Shown here piece by piece: positions 9,686 to 17,602 of a stretch of DNA of 64,000 nt (within the stretch, counting starts at the first letter, position 1; every line of letters begins with the position of its first letter). The notes beneath the pieces were generated by a model. The model had not been told where the DNA came from, searched no databases, and saw only the letters and a list, made by a program, of their open reading frames with translations. The stretch lies in the NCBI GenBank assembly GCA_008680965.1, contig NAKE01000001.1:310001-374000 (forward strand), given 5' to 3'. The position numbers and the translations under genes were made by a program. This stretch comes from Collinsella aerofaciens (GTDB lineage: Bacteria > Actinomycetota > Coriobacteriia > Coriobacteriales > Coriobacteriaceae).

Positions 9686-9714
9686 GCTTCAGGTCGTGAA
9701 GGTGCGCCTGAAGC
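9686..9714 (-). promoter_or_regulatory. Hairpin in the rpsF mRNA leader
   Basis: An 8-bp perfect stem (GCTTCAGG / CCTGAAGC) with a 13-nt loop lies in the leader, ending about 27 nt before the rpsF start codon. Many bacteria have an S6:S18-binding leader structure at this position. Whether this hairpin carries that motif cannot be decided by eye. Confidence 0.5.
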
Positions 9715-9730
9715 AGGAAAAGACTTGGTA

Positions 9731-9759
9731 ATAATATCTTTCAACCTCCCAGGCTGCAA
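9731..9759 (-). promoter_or_regulatory. Promoter of the rpsF operon
   Basis: On the minus strand TTGCAG (9754-9759) and TATTAT (9731-9736) are separated by 17 bp. This is close to the housekeeping sigma consensus and would give a leader of about 65 nt. Confidence 0.65.
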
Positions 9760-10120
9760 GAATAAGCAGCTACAACCTCATGACCTCCACATATGCCCAT
9801 GCTTACATGGCTCTTCATGCGTATTCCAACCAAATGCTGACCAAGAGCTTGACGGATTCGATAGCAAGATACGCCGCGGCGAGGCAAACCAAATCAAACC
9901 GCAGGTCGCCGATTGCAGGGTTGTGGTCGCAAAATGCATACCACCGGTTCGATCGATTGCTTCAAAATTTTAAAATTCGCCGCCACGTCATTCATGAATA
10001 CCTATTTTGAACAGGTTATCGAGAGGGATCTGGCTGGTCAGGATGCTTTTTTAGTACTTATCTTGCGCATGCCGGATACGGGCGCGGAGCAAGCGGTTTA
10101 AAAAATACCGAGTTTTCTGT
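9760..10120. other. Intergenic region without a supported gene
   Basis: This stretch lies between the divergent rpsF operon and the tRNA-Ser genes. Short open frames exist on the plus strand (for example 9780-10010), but they lack ribosome sites and recognisable protein features. I see no hairpins or repeats of note. Confidence 0.5.
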
Positions 10121-10148
10121 TTGCACTTTTCGATTCCTCGTGTATACT
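10121..10148 (+). promoter_or_regulatory. Promoter of the tRNA-Ser genes
   Basis: TTGCAC (10121-10126) and TATACT (10143-10148) are 16 bp apart and end 16 bp before the first tRNA-Ser. Confidence 0.65.
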
Positions 10149-10164
10149 GACTTTCGCATTTAAC

Positions 10165-10255
10165 GGAGAGTTGTCCGAGTGGCCGAAGGAGCACGATTGG
10201 AAATCGTGTAGGCGTCAAAAGCGTCTCCAGGGTTCAAATCCCTGACTCTCCGCCA
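10165..10255 (+). tRNA. tRNA-Ser (anticodon GGA)
   Basis: A complete cloverleaf with the long variable arm of serine tRNAs. The acceptor pairs GGAGAGT with ACTCTCC, the anticodon loop carries GGA, the T-loop is GTTCAAATC, and CCA is encoded at 10253-10255. It reads UCC/UCU codons. Confidence 0.97.
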
Positions 10256-10264
10256 GTTAATTCC

Positions 10265-10294
10265 AAAGCAGGCCTTAGAGCCTGCTTTGTTTTT
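10265..10294 (+). terminator. Terminator after tRNA-Ser(GGA)
   Basis: The 8-bp stem AAAGCAGG / CCTGCTTT is followed by GTTTTT. It lies between the two serine tRNA genes and may only partly stop transcription. Confidence 0.75.
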
Positions 10295-10303
10295 ACCCCA
10301 CGC

Positions 10304-10394
10304 GGAGGGGTGGCAGAGTGGTTGAATGCGGCGGTCTCGAAAACCGTTTGGCCTGTATAAGGTCACGAGGGTTCGAATCCCTCCTCCTCCGCCA
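10304..10394 (+). tRNA. tRNA-Ser (anticodon CGA)
   Basis: A second serine tRNA with a long variable arm. The acceptor GGAGGGG pairs with CTCCTCC, the anticodon loop carries CGA, the T-arm is GGGTTCGAATCCC-like, and CCA ends at 10394. Its 3' 25 nt reappear in inverted orientation at 10457-10481. Confidence 0.97.
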
Positions 10395-10403
10395 TTTTTG
10401 TTG

Positions 10404-10431
10404 AAAAAGCTCCCAGATTGGGGCTTTTTTG
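10404..10431 (+). terminator. Terminator after tRNA-Ser(CGA)
   Basis: The stem AAAAAGCTCC / GGGGCTTTTT, with one wobble pair and a loop of about 6 nt, is followed by further T residues. Confidence 0.85.
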
Positions 10432-10456
10432 TTTTGAGTCCCTAACAAGCAAATAC

Positions 10457-10608
10457 GGCGGAGGAGGAGGGATTCGAACCCAATAGGGCGCGGAGCGTAA
10501 AGAAAACGCGCCCGTGGCGCGTTTTTAGCGCAGCGCGGTCGGCGCCAGCCGACCGGATAAATTTTGAGCTTCGCTCAAAATTTGGACATCCCTCCTATTC
10601 AGCCACGC
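10457..10608 (+). repeat. tRNA-linked hairpin-array repeat, copy A (after tRNA-Ser CGA)
   Basis: The repeat starts with an exact inverted copy (10457-10481) of the last 25 nt of the neighbouring tRNA-Ser. A block resembling AGGGCGCGGAGCG follows, then three tight hairpins: AAAACGCGCC/GGCGCGTTTT (10503-10525), CGGTCGGC/GCCGACCG (10536-10555) and AAATTTTGAGC/GCTCAAAATTT (10559-10583). It ends in a degraded direct copy of the tRNA 3' end (ATCCCTCCT at 10588-10596). The layout and part of the interior are shared with the copies at 49218 and 60672. No coding potential is seen. Confidence 0.75.
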
Positions 10609-10728
10609 CCCCATCGCGTTCAGCATCAACCCAGCCCCGACCGTTTGCCGAGCAATAGGGTCGCAATCGGCGCCGAACATGTACTATGTACGGGCATTGT
10701 CCAAACCCATAGTCCAAAGGACCCCATC

Positions 10729-11418
10729 TTGCCCGTCGTCGCCGCTGTAACCGTTACCTCACATGCCTCGGATGCCATGGTCGCTATCCCATTTTGGCTC
10801 GAGATGTTCGCCGTTGTCGCTGCATCGATCTCGGGTGTGCTGGTTGCGCGCGAACACAAGCTCGACCTGGTGGGCGCGGTCGCGCTCGCGGTGGTCTGCG
10901 GTCTGGGCGGCGGTCTTTTGCGCGATATGACACTCCAGGTCGGCAACGTCTATATCCTCAACCAGCCAATGGCGCTGCCGCTCTCCATCGCCACGGCGGC
11001 CATCATCTACATCTTCCCGGCGATTGTCGACAAGCCCGATAAACTCATTCCCCTGCTCGATATCATCTCGGTCGGCATCTATGCGGCAACCGGCGCGGAC
11101 AAGGCGCTGGTCTACGGATTTGCACCCGCCGTATGCGTCATGATGGGCTTCTTCACCGCGGTGGGCGGCGGCATGCTGCGCGACGGCTTTATGGGCGTGG
11201 TTCCGGGCATTTTCCAACGTACTAACTTTTATGCCATCGCCGCCATCGCCGGATCGACAAGCTATGTGTGTCTCGTTATGAGCGGCATCATGAGCAATGT
11301 CGCCGCGCTGGTCGTATGCGTTGTCGTGACCATGGGTCTGCGCTGGCTCTCACTGCGCTTTGACATCAAAAGCCCCACCGAAGAAGACATCGCGCGCTTT
11401 TTGCATCGCAAAAAGTAG
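10729..11418 (+). CDS. TRIC-type (UPF0126/YadS family) membrane protein, probable cation channel
   Basis: This is a polytopic membrane protein of about 229 residues with two related halves, each ending in a glycine-rich GGGxLRD motif (GLGGGLLRDMTL and AVGGGMLRDGFMG). This is the hallmark of the UPF0126/TRIC family. Characterised bacterial TRIC proteins form trimeric cation channels, so ion conduction is inferred from the family. I start at TTG 10729, behind an AAAGGA ribosome site. The frame extends upstream to 10564, but that part overlaps the tRNA-linked repeat and encodes no membrane helix. An internal ATG at about 10778 is an alternative. The gene stands alone between the tRNA repeat and a secreted protein gene. 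Confidence 0.87.
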   Translation: MPVVAAVTVTSHASDAMVAIPFWLEMFAVVAASISGVLVAREHKLDLVGAVALAVVCGLGGGLLRDMTLQVGNVYILNQPMALPLSIATAAIIYIFPAIVDKPDKLIPLLDIISVGIYAATGADKALVYGFAPAVCVMMGFFTAVGGGMLRDGFMGVVPGIFQRTNFYAIAAIAGSTSYVCLVMSGIMSNVAALVVCVVVTMGLRWLSLRFDIKSPTEEDIARFLHRKK

Positions 11419-11524
11419 ACAGCGCGGCACGACCCTCCGAAATGCAACTGAGAGGTTCTTTTAGAGCGCCCGCGCGTTGGGTACCCTGTTAGATACATGT
11501 CGAGTATCTAACGAAGGATTCACT

Positions 11525-12670
11525 ATGCCCTGCAACCTAGCACCGTCGACCCAGCGCCGTAAAGCGCGGGCCCGCATCGTCCTCCTATTCGCACTGATTG
11601 CGCTTGCGCTGACCGTACTGCCCACGGCGTCGTTCGCCGGCACAGACACCGCGGGCAACGTACTCGCAACCGAAGCTGACTCAAATCCGTCTGGCGCCGA
11701 GGGCGACCTGTACTGGGCCGGCCAAAACCTTAACCTGGACGACGCCTCTATCGACCGCGATATTATCGCGGCGGGCGACAGCCTATCGATTCGCGACTGC
11801 ACCGTAGGCGGAGCCGTTCGCCTGGCGGCACGCACCATCGATATCTCCAAAACCGCAATCGATGGCAGCGTGACGGTAGCCGGTCAGCATGTCGTGCTCA
11901 ACACCGGTAGCACCGCCAACTGTTTTTACGCGATGGGCGAGACGGTTGCCCTGCGCGGCTCCGCCAAGTCGGCAGCACTCGCGGGCAGTACGGTAACCAT
12001 CGACGGCACCGTCGATGGCGATGTCGAGGTCTGGGCCGACAAGCTCATCCTAGGCAAAAACGCCCGCGTTACCGGCACGGTGAACGCCCATATCGCGCAA
12101 GATCCCGAGCGGGCCGAGGGCGCTCAGGTCGGAGCCCTCAAGATCGACCGCACCGAGAACGAGAACACCTCTACGATTAACGACACCATCGGCGGCATCG
12201 TCGCCGCAGCGCTTTCCACCTGCTTCGTCGCGATCATCCTTGAACTCGTCTTTCCGCGCGCGACCGCCAGCGCGGCCGGCATGCTCCGCCAGCGCCCCAC
12301 CCCGCTGTGGGTGAGCGGTCTTTTGGGCACGGTGGCCGCCATTCCCGCCATCCTGCTGCTCATCATCTCGATTGCAGGCCTGTCGCTCGCCGGAGCCCTC
12401 ATGTGCGCCGTGATCGGCATCGCTCTGGCCTCGGCGGCATTTACGGGCACCGCGATCGCGCGCATGGTCGGACACAACCAGAACCGCTACGCCATGGCCG
12501 CCGTGGGCGGTATCGCCGCGGGCGCACTCACGGCACTTCCCCTTATGGGCAGCTTTGTCAGCGGCGTAGCCTTCGTCTTTACGCTCGGCTACGTCATCCA
12601 GATCATCTGGCGCAACGCCCGCCTCAAGCCGCAGCAGGCCGCCAACACTCCGGGCCTCCCCTCCGCCTAG
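11525..12670 (+). CDS. Secreted/membrane protein with a polymer-forming (bactofilin-like) beta domain
   Basis: The 381-residue product has an N-terminal signal segment (hydrophobic run IVLLFALIALALTVLPTASFA, cut here into parts). An extracytoplasmic region of about 150 residues follows, rich in short repeats of the type DGSVTVAG, IDGTVDGDVEVWAD and GKNARVTGTV. This resembles the right-handed beta helix of polymer-forming cytoskeletal/bactofilin proteins. The C-terminal 170 residues hold about four hydrophobic segments. The start at 11525 has a GAAGGA ribosome site; the frame is open upstream to 11477. The beta repeats suggest a surface scaffold fixed to the membrane, which is inference. No specific function is recognised. 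Confidence 0.75.
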   Translation: MPCNLAPSTQRRKARARIVLLFALIALALTVLPTASFAGTDTAGNVLATEADSNPSGAEGDLYWAGQNLNLDDASIDRDIIAAGDSLSIRDCTVGGAVRLAARTIDISKTAIDGSVTVAGQHVVLNTGSTANCFYAMGETVALRGSAKSAALAGSTVTIDGTVDGDVEVWADKLILGKNARVTGTVNAHIAQDPERAEGAQVGALKIDRTENENTSTINDTIGGIVAAALSTCFVAIILELVFPRATASAAGMLRQRPTPLWVSGLLGTVAAIPAILLLIISIAGLSLAGALMCAVIGIALASAAFTGTAIARMVGHNQNRYAMAAVGGIAAGALTALPLMGSFVSGVAFVFTLGYVIQIIWRNARLKPQQAANTPGLPSA

Positions 12671-12677
12671 CCGTCAA

Positions 12678-12710
12678 CCCCCACAAAGGGGACAGGTACC
12701 TTTGTGGGGG
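12678..12710 (+). terminator. Hairpin after the polymer-forming protein gene
   Basis: A perfect 12-bp stem (CCCCCACAAAGG / CCTTTGTGGGGG) with a 9-nt loop starts 8 bp after the stop codon. There is no U-run, so termination at this hairpin alone is uncertain. Confidence 0.55.
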
Positions 12711-12739
12711 TGCAGACCAACTCGATCCCTGTGCACCAA

Positions 12740-12772
12740 AAAGGGCGCCGACCGCGACGGTCGGCGCCCTTT
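12740..12772. terminator. Bidirectional terminator between convergent genes
   Basis: A 15-bp GC-rich stem (AAAGGGCGCCGACCG / CGGTCGGCGCCCTTT) with a 3-nt loop lies between the plus-strand secreted protein gene and minus-strand typA. The A/T-rich edges on both sides suit both directions. Confidence 0.8.
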
Positions 12773-12799
12773 CTTGTTAGTCGCTATAAAGCTCAGCGC

Positions 12800-14638
12800 T
12801 TATTTGTTGACCTGACCGGCACGGACGGCGGCCTTCTTGCGGTCGGTGGCATTGAGCAGACGCTTGCGCAGGCGGATGTTCTTGGGAGTGATCTCCACTA
12901 GCTCGTCGTCGGCGATGTACTCCAGCGCCTCCTCCAGCGAGAAGGTACGGGGCGGCACCAGCTGGACGGAGATATCGGAGGTCGAGGAGCGCTGGTTGCC
13001 CAGGTTCTTGGTACGAGCGATGTTGACGACCATGTCGCCGGCCTTGCTGCGCTCGCCCACGATCATGCCCTCGTAGCACTCGGTGCCCGGCTCAACGAAC
13101 AACTGGCCGCGCTCCTGCAGCGTACCCAGAGCGTAGGCAACGGCCTTCTCGGTGGTCATGGAGATCATGGCGCCGTCCTGGCGGTTGCCGATCTCGCCGG
13201 CATAGGGACCGTACTCCAGGAAGGTGTGGTAGAACACGCCCTCGCCGTGGGTGACGTTCATGATGCGGTTCTTAAGACCCATGATGCCGCGGGTCGGGAT
13301 CTTAAACTCAAGATGCGTCACGATGCCCGAGGTATCCATACTCGTCATGATGCCGCCGGAGGTGCCGAAGACCTCAACGACCTTGCCCGAATACTCGTCC
13401 GGGCACTCGACGACGGCCTGCTCGACGGGCTCCATCTTGTTGCCGTTTTCGTCCTTCTTAAACAGAACGCGGGGACGACCGACCTGGAACTCAAAGCCCT
13501 CGCGGCGCATAGACTCCATCAGGACGGAAAGGTGCAGAATGCCGCGGCCCGAGACCTCGACGCCGCTCTTGTCCTCGAGCTCCTCGATCTTCATGGTCAC
13601 GTTGTTCTCGGCCTCGTTGAACAGGCGCTCCTTGAGCTGACGGGCGCCCACGATATCGCCGTCGCGACCGACGAGCGGGGAGGTCGAGGCCTCAAAGACG
13701 ATGGACAGGGTCGGCGGATTGATCTCGATGGGCTCGAGCTCGACGGGGTTCTCGGGATCGGTGTAGACATCGCCGATGTCGGTGCGGTCGATGCCAACGA
13801 CGGCGGCGATATCACCGGCGCCGACTTCCTGGCACTCGGTGCGGCCCAGATAGTCGAAGGTAAAGAGCTGCTTGACGGTAGCGGTGGCGCTGGAGCCGTC
13901 GTTCTTGACAACCAGAATCTGGTCGCCTTGGTGGATGGTGCCAGAGTACACGCGACCGATGCCGATGCGGCCAACGAAGTTGGAGTGATCGATGGTCACG
14001 CACTGCATGGCCAGCGGGGCGTTCTCGTCAACCTCGGGCGCGGGCATGTCGTCGATGATCATATCGAGCAGCGGATACATGTCCATGTTTCCGTCGTTGG
14101 GGTCAAGGCGGGCAAAGCCATTCATGGCACTAGCGTAGACCACGTGCTCCATGGCAAACTCAAGCTGGTCGTCGGTGGCGCCCAGGTCGGCCATCAGGTC
14201 CAGGCAGTCGTTGTAAGCCTTCTCGGGGTTGGCGCCCGGACGATCGATCTTGTTGATGACGATCATGATCTTGAGGCCGGTGTCGATGGCATGACGCAGC
14301 ACGAAGCGGGTCTGGGGCATGGGGCCCTCAAAAGCGTCGACCAGCAGCAGGGCGCCGTCGGCCATACGCAGCACGCGCTCGACCTCGCCGCCAAAGTCGG
14401 CGTGACCCGGGGTGTCGATGACGTTGATCTTGACGTCCTTGTACTCGATAGAGATGTTCTTGGCGAGAATCGTAATGCCGCGCTCGCGCTCCTGGTCGTT
14501 AGAATCCAGGACGCGGTCCTCGACCTGCTGGTTGGCACGGAAGGCGTCCGTGGCACGCAGGAGCTTGTCGACCATCGTCGTCTTGCCGTGGTCGACGTGA
14601 GCGATGATGGCGATGTTCCTCAGATTGTCTACGCGCAT
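12800..14638 (-). CDS. typA: Translational GTPase TypA/BipA
   Basis: TypA is a ribosome-binding GTPase related to EF-G, involved in 50S assembly and stress adaptation. The 612-residue protein begins with the G domain (G1 AHVDHGKTT, G3 DTPGHADFGGE, G4 NKIDRPGA). Domain II and the EF-G-like domains III and V follow, and the BipA-specific C-terminal domain contains TPKNIRLRKRLLN. The start ATG has an AGGGGA ribosome site. It is monocistronic: a terminator follows it, and an untranslated gap of about 115 bp separates it from the upstream gene on the same strand. Confidence 0.97.
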   Translation of the reverse strand: MRVDNLRNIAIIAHVDHGKTTMVDKLLRATDAFRANQQVEDRVLDSNDQERERGITILAKNISIEYKDVKINVIDTPGHADFGGEVERVLRMADGALLLVDAFEGPMPQTRFVLRHAIDTGLKIMIVINKIDRPGANPEKAYNDCLDLMADLGATDDQLEFAMEHVVYASAMNGFARLDPNDGNMDMYPLLDMIIDDMPAPEVDENAPLAMQCVTIDHSNFVGRIGIGRVYSGTIHQGDQILVVKNDGSSATATVKQLFTFDYLGRTECQEVGAGDIAAVVGIDRTDIGDVYTDPENPVELEPIEINPPTLSIVFEASTSPLVGRDGDIVGARQLKERLFNEAENNVTMKIEELEDKSGVEVSGRGILHLSVLMESMRREGFEFQVGRPRVLFKKDENGNKMEPVEQAVVECPDEYSGKVVEVFGTSGGIMTSMDTSGIVTHLEFKIPTRGIMGLKNRIMNVTHGEGVFYHTFLEYGPYAGEIGNRQDGAMISMTTEKAVAYALGTLQERGQLFVEPGTECYEGMIVGERSKAGDMVVNIARTKNLGNQRSSTSDISVQLVPPRTFSLEEALEYIADDELVEITPKNIRLRKRLLNATDRKKAAVRAGQVNK

Positions 14639-14755
14639 GTAGTTCCCCTATCTTCTATCTATATACAACCGGCACGCGTATGCGACCCGCCCAGCAACAC
14701 AACGCTCAGCGGGAATATTGAGCCTTTTACCGAAAACTCGTTTATTTTAGCGATT

Positions 14756-15205
14756 TTAGATTAGAGGGGTTTCCTCACCTGCAGGTTCAGGGTCGCTCCA
14801 CATAAAACCATCGCCGGCGCCCACACCCTCGTACAGTACGTATGCCGAAAAGCCGCTCTCGAGCGTCGTCTCAAAGAAACTCACGAGCAGGGCGTCATGG
14901 TAGCCGCCGTCAATTTCGACACACCCGGTATAGCCGATGGCGTAACGGGCGATGCGGCCCAGGCCCTCGTCCTTAAGGCCCATCTTGTGCTCGGAGATAA
15001 AGTTGGTGGCAGCCTCGAGGCATGCCTCCTCGCCGTCCTCGTCGAGTGCCGCCAGATAGCGGTTGGACGCGGCGTCCTCGATCGCAACGACAACGCCCGG
15101 ATTCTCACCAGCGGCGAGATCGTCCAAAAAGGCCCCGATGAGGTCGCACACCATGGCGTCGAGCTCGGCGGAGACGTTTCCGGCGTCCTGCATATCCTGT
15201 GCCAT
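14756..15205 (-). CDS. Conserved-looking cytoplasmic protein of unknown function
   Basis: I do not recognise a family. The product is 149 residues, soluble and acidic, with no signal peptide or membrane helix. Motifs such as GENPGVVVAIEDAASNRYLAALDEDGEEACLEAA and the aromatic C-terminal half suggest a compact alpha/beta fold. It is the last gene of a minus-strand set (bifunctional nuclease, two-helix membrane protein, this protein) separated by short gaps, which argues that it is a real gene and co-transcribed. Its codon use matches its neighbours. Confidence 0.7.
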   Translation of the reverse strand: MAQDMQDAGNVSAELDAMVCDLIGAFLDDLAAGENPGVVVAIEDAASNRYLAALDEDGEEACLEAATNFISEHKMGLKDEGLGRIARYAIGYTGCVEIDGGYHDALLVSFFETTLESGFSAYVLYEGVGAGDGFMWSDPEPAGEETPLI

Positions 15206-15235
15206 TTTTAGACCTTCCCATCGAGTCCGGCGTCG

Positions 15236-15625
15236 TTACATCTCTTGTGCCTCGGCAGCGATCTTGGCGGCGGCGTCGCGGGCGCGCATCATATCGGCCG
15301 CGCGCTTGTCGAGCACCTTGATCTGGTTAGTCAGCATCACGGCATCGACCACGCCCCAGATGACCAAGCCCGTCGAAATCGAAAACCCAAGCGCACCAAC
15401 TGTACCACGAAGGCGCGATGAGATTGCCGCGACAAGTGCGGAGACGGCAACCATCTTGATAAAGGAGGCACGGCGCTCGCGAAGCGTACGGGCCTGCGTC
15501 ACATAGGCGATGCGTGCGGCCTCGGACGCCTCCGAGCGCATCTGGGCCTCGCGGGCAATGGCGGCGACCTCGGCCGAGACGCCACGCTCCATCAGCGTAC
15601 ACTCCGTCTCATAGCGACCCGTCAT
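15236..15625 (-). CDS. Small membrane protein of unknown function
   Basis: The 129-residue product has a charged N-terminal helix (residues 1-50). Two hydrophobic segments follow (about 56-72 in ASFIKMVAVSALVAAISS and 76-97 in GTVGALGFSISTGLVIWGVV), then a charged C-terminal helix that could form a coiled coil. No family is recognised. The ATG directly abuts the stop codon of the upstream nuclease gene (TAAATG), so translation is probably coupled. Confidence 0.7.
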   Translation of the reverse strand: MTGRYETECTLMERGVSAEVAAIAREAQMRSEASEAARIAYVTQARTLRERRASFIKMVAVSALVAAISSRLRGTVGALGFSISTGLVIWGVVDAVMLTNQIKVLDKRAADMMRARDAAAKIAAEAQEM

Positions 15626-16126
15626 TTAAAAATCATCGGGCGAGAGCGTATGGACGAACTCGTCGAACTTCTCAAATTCCTGCTCGTCATCGATTTCCTC
15701 GGCGACCGGAGAGACGGTCCCCAGGCGGTTCATGATGTCATCCTCCACAAACATGGGGGCATTGCTGCGCACGGCGAGGGCGATGGCGTCGCTCGGACGG
15801 GCGTCGATACCGCGCTCGCTGCCGTCGGCCAAAACAACGACCGTCGCGTAGAACACGGGAGGCTCGGCACGGACAATCTCGATACGCTCGAGTTTTGCAT
15901 CCAGGACATCGAGCGTGTCGAGCAGCAGGTCATGGGCAATCGGGCGCTCGGCACGACCGTGGTCGATACCGCGGCTAATAGCCGCAGCCTCAAACGAACC
16001 AGTTTGGATAGAAAGGGAGCGCAGCGGCGCAGGGGAGTCCGATTTGCTGCAGCGCTCGCGAAGCACGATAAGCGATGGCACGGGACCGGCGGCCATGACG
16101 ATGGTCTCTATGTCGACACGAACCAT
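15626..16126 (-). CDS. Bifunctional nuclease family protein (DUF151)
   Basis: BFN/DUF151 proteins are small nucleases first described in plants and common in actinobacteria; the bacterial role is poorly known. The 166-residue protein shows the family core: an N-terminal strand domain (MVRVDIETIVMAAGPVPSLIVL), the centre RPIAHDLLLDTLDVLDAKLERIEI, and the ARPSDAIALAVRSNAPMFVEDDIM signature. An acidic tail follows. The start at 16126 has a GGAGGTG ribosome site; the upstream frame lacks one. The second IS copy ends 72 bp upstream and may supply the -35 element for this operon. Confidence 0.85.
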   Translation of the reverse strand: MVRVDIETIVMAAGPVPSLIVLRERCSKSDSPAPLRSLSIQTGSFEAAAISRGIDHGRAERPIAHDLLLDTLDVLDAKLERIEIVRAEPPVFYATVVVLADGSERGIDARPSDAIALAVRSNAPMFVEDDIMNRLGTVSPVAEEIDDEQEFEKFDEFVHTLSPDDF

Positions 16127-16165
16127 GGAACACCTCCGGTACGTAGCGGTTAACACACGGCGCCT

Positions 16166-16221
16166 TCGCCGCATTGAATAGCTATACTACCCAATCTTGG
16201 CTTATAGGACAAAATGTGTGT
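16166..16221 (-). promoter_or_regulatory. Candidate hybrid promoter: -35 in IS end, -10 in flanking DNA
   Basis: Reading on the minus strand out of the IS, TTGTCC lies in its terminal repeat (about 16205-16210). It is followed after 17 bp by TAGTAT (about 16182-16187) in chromosomal DNA, upstream of the bifunctional nuclease gene. Each box matches consensus at 4 of 6 positions. Before insertion the same -10 would have had TTGTGT at about 18 bp. Confidence 0.4.
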
Positions 16222-17552
16222 CCCGATAGAACATCCGTTTCCATCCATTAATCCAGCCAGAACGGGTACGGGTCCCTGTGGTGGAGGTCCTCCCACACGG
16301 CCCTGTCGCCCCACTCCGGCCCTCCGTCGTCGCGCGACGGCGAGGCGGAGTAGACGCTGAACAGGAAGTCGATGTCCGCGTCGGTTGGCATCGTGGCGAG
16401 CTTCTCGCGCGCCGTCCTCGCGTCCCCCGAGTGCGCGTGGCACCACCAGAACACCGCCTTCACGCGCTTGACCGACGTCAGCCCCCGGTGGTTGCGCAGG
16501 ACGGCCCTCAGCTGCGAGTTCACCCCTCCCTCGATCATGTTGTTGGTCGACGGCAGCGGGCCGGCCTTGGCCAGGGCGGGGTCGAGGTAGGTGAACAGCG
16601 TCCCCGCCGACACCAGCGACGACAGCGACGAGCGCGCCCGCCTCAGCCTCTCGTGGGTGTAGACCCTCCTGCCGTCCACCACGGTCCTGTCCTCCAGGAA
16701 GTCGGCCCAGAACCCGCACCAGTCGAGGTAGCGCTCGACCCAGAGCTCGGCCTGGTGCAGCGTCTCGATGCCCATGAGGTCGCGCGCGACGAGGTAGAGC
16801 TCGCGCCCCGCCTGGAGCTTCGGCCGCGTCGTCGTGTAGCGCTTGACCTGCGAGAAGGCGTGGAAGGTGCACCTCTGGACCCTGGTGCGCGGCCAGGTCT
16901 CTCGCACGGCCTTGGCGAACCCGCTCCCGCCGTCGGTGACGACCACGTCGGGCGCCGGGATCGGCGCCATGAGGGCCGACCACGCCCTCGAGTTCTCCGA
17001 CCTCGCCATGTACCAGGAGACCACCCGCTCGCCGCTGCAGCATATGAGCACGACGAGGTCGCGCGCGACCCAGATCCCGTCGACGTAGAGCACGCGGTGG
17101 AGCTCGCCGTCGGGGACGGGCATGGGCCAGACCTCCCAGAACTCGGCCGTCCTGCGCCTGAAGGACCGCCCGCCGCCCAGCATCGCCGCCTGGGAGTCCT
17201 TGGAGAGGAGCCACCCGAGGAACTCGTCCAGCCTTGTCGCCGTGTCGTCGTACCTCACCGTCGTCGACGCGCCGCAGGCCGTGCACCTCCACCGCTGGGA
17301 CCCCGATGAGGTCCTGCCGTTGCGCTTGGTCCGACCGCCGCAGTAGGGGCAATAAACGGCCTTCATGGGCACCTCTTCCGAAAGGGTATTTAACGGTTCC
17401 GGAAAAGGTTATCTACCTGCGGGAACGATAGGCAACCGGACACACATTCTGTCCGAGCGGTTAAAAGCGGGCACGGAATTTAAACGGCTGGAAAAGGGGC
17501 ATCGACCTGCGCCGACGCCCCTAAAGTAGACACACATTTTGTCCTATAAGCC
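16199..17552. mobile_element. IS256-family (IS1249-like) insertion sequence, copy 2
   Basis: The second copy of the 1354-bp element has the same orientation as copy 1 and is apparently identical in sequence. It has the same 24-bp terminal inverted repeats and is flanked by its own 8-bp target duplication, ccaatctt (16191-16198 and 17553-17560). It inserted between the tRNA-Ile/Ala cluster and the bifunctional nuclease operon. The different target duplications show two independent insertions rather than segmental duplication. Confidence 0.95.
16248..17366 (-). CDS. IS256/IS1249-type transposase (copy 2)
   Basis: This transposase has the same translation as the one at 6529-7647: a CPYCG...CTACG zinc ribbon, then a DDE core with acidic residues in LYVDGIWV, VVTDGGSGF and NNMIEGGVN. 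The reading frame is intact. The identity of the two copies implies recent movement or gene conversion. The start at 17366 is chosen for the same AGAGG ribosome site as in copy 1. Confidence 0.93.
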   Translation of the reverse strand: MKAVYCPYCGGRTKRNGRTSSGSQRWRCTACGASTTVRYDDTATRLDEFLGWLLSKDSQAAMLGGGRSFRRRTAEFWEVWPMPVPDGELHRVLYVDGIWVARDLVVLICCSGERVVSWYMARSENSRAWSALMAPIPAPDVVVTDGGSGFAKAVRETWPRTRVQRCTFHAFSQVKRYTTTRPKLQAGRELYLVARDLMGIETLHQAELWVERYLDWCGFWADFLEDRTVVDGRRVYTHERLRRARSSLSSLVSAGTLFTYLDPALAKAGPLPSTNNMIEGGVNSQLRAVLRNHRGLTSVKRVKAVFWWCHAHSGDARTAREKLATMPTDADIDFLFSVYSASPSRDDGGPEWGDRAVWEDLHHRDPYPFWLD

Positions 17553-17602
17553 CCAATCTTTCGCACAGCACACAAAACCAAAATGAGTTTTATAACACAC
17601 AA

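Noticed and set aside
9780..10101. Short plus-strand frames before tRNA-Ser
   Set aside because: They have no ribosome site and no recognisable protein features.
10501..10583. Tight hairpins considered as a CRISPR array
   Set aside because: The stems differ from each other, are palindromic and have no regular direct repeats or spacers. No cas gene is in the window.
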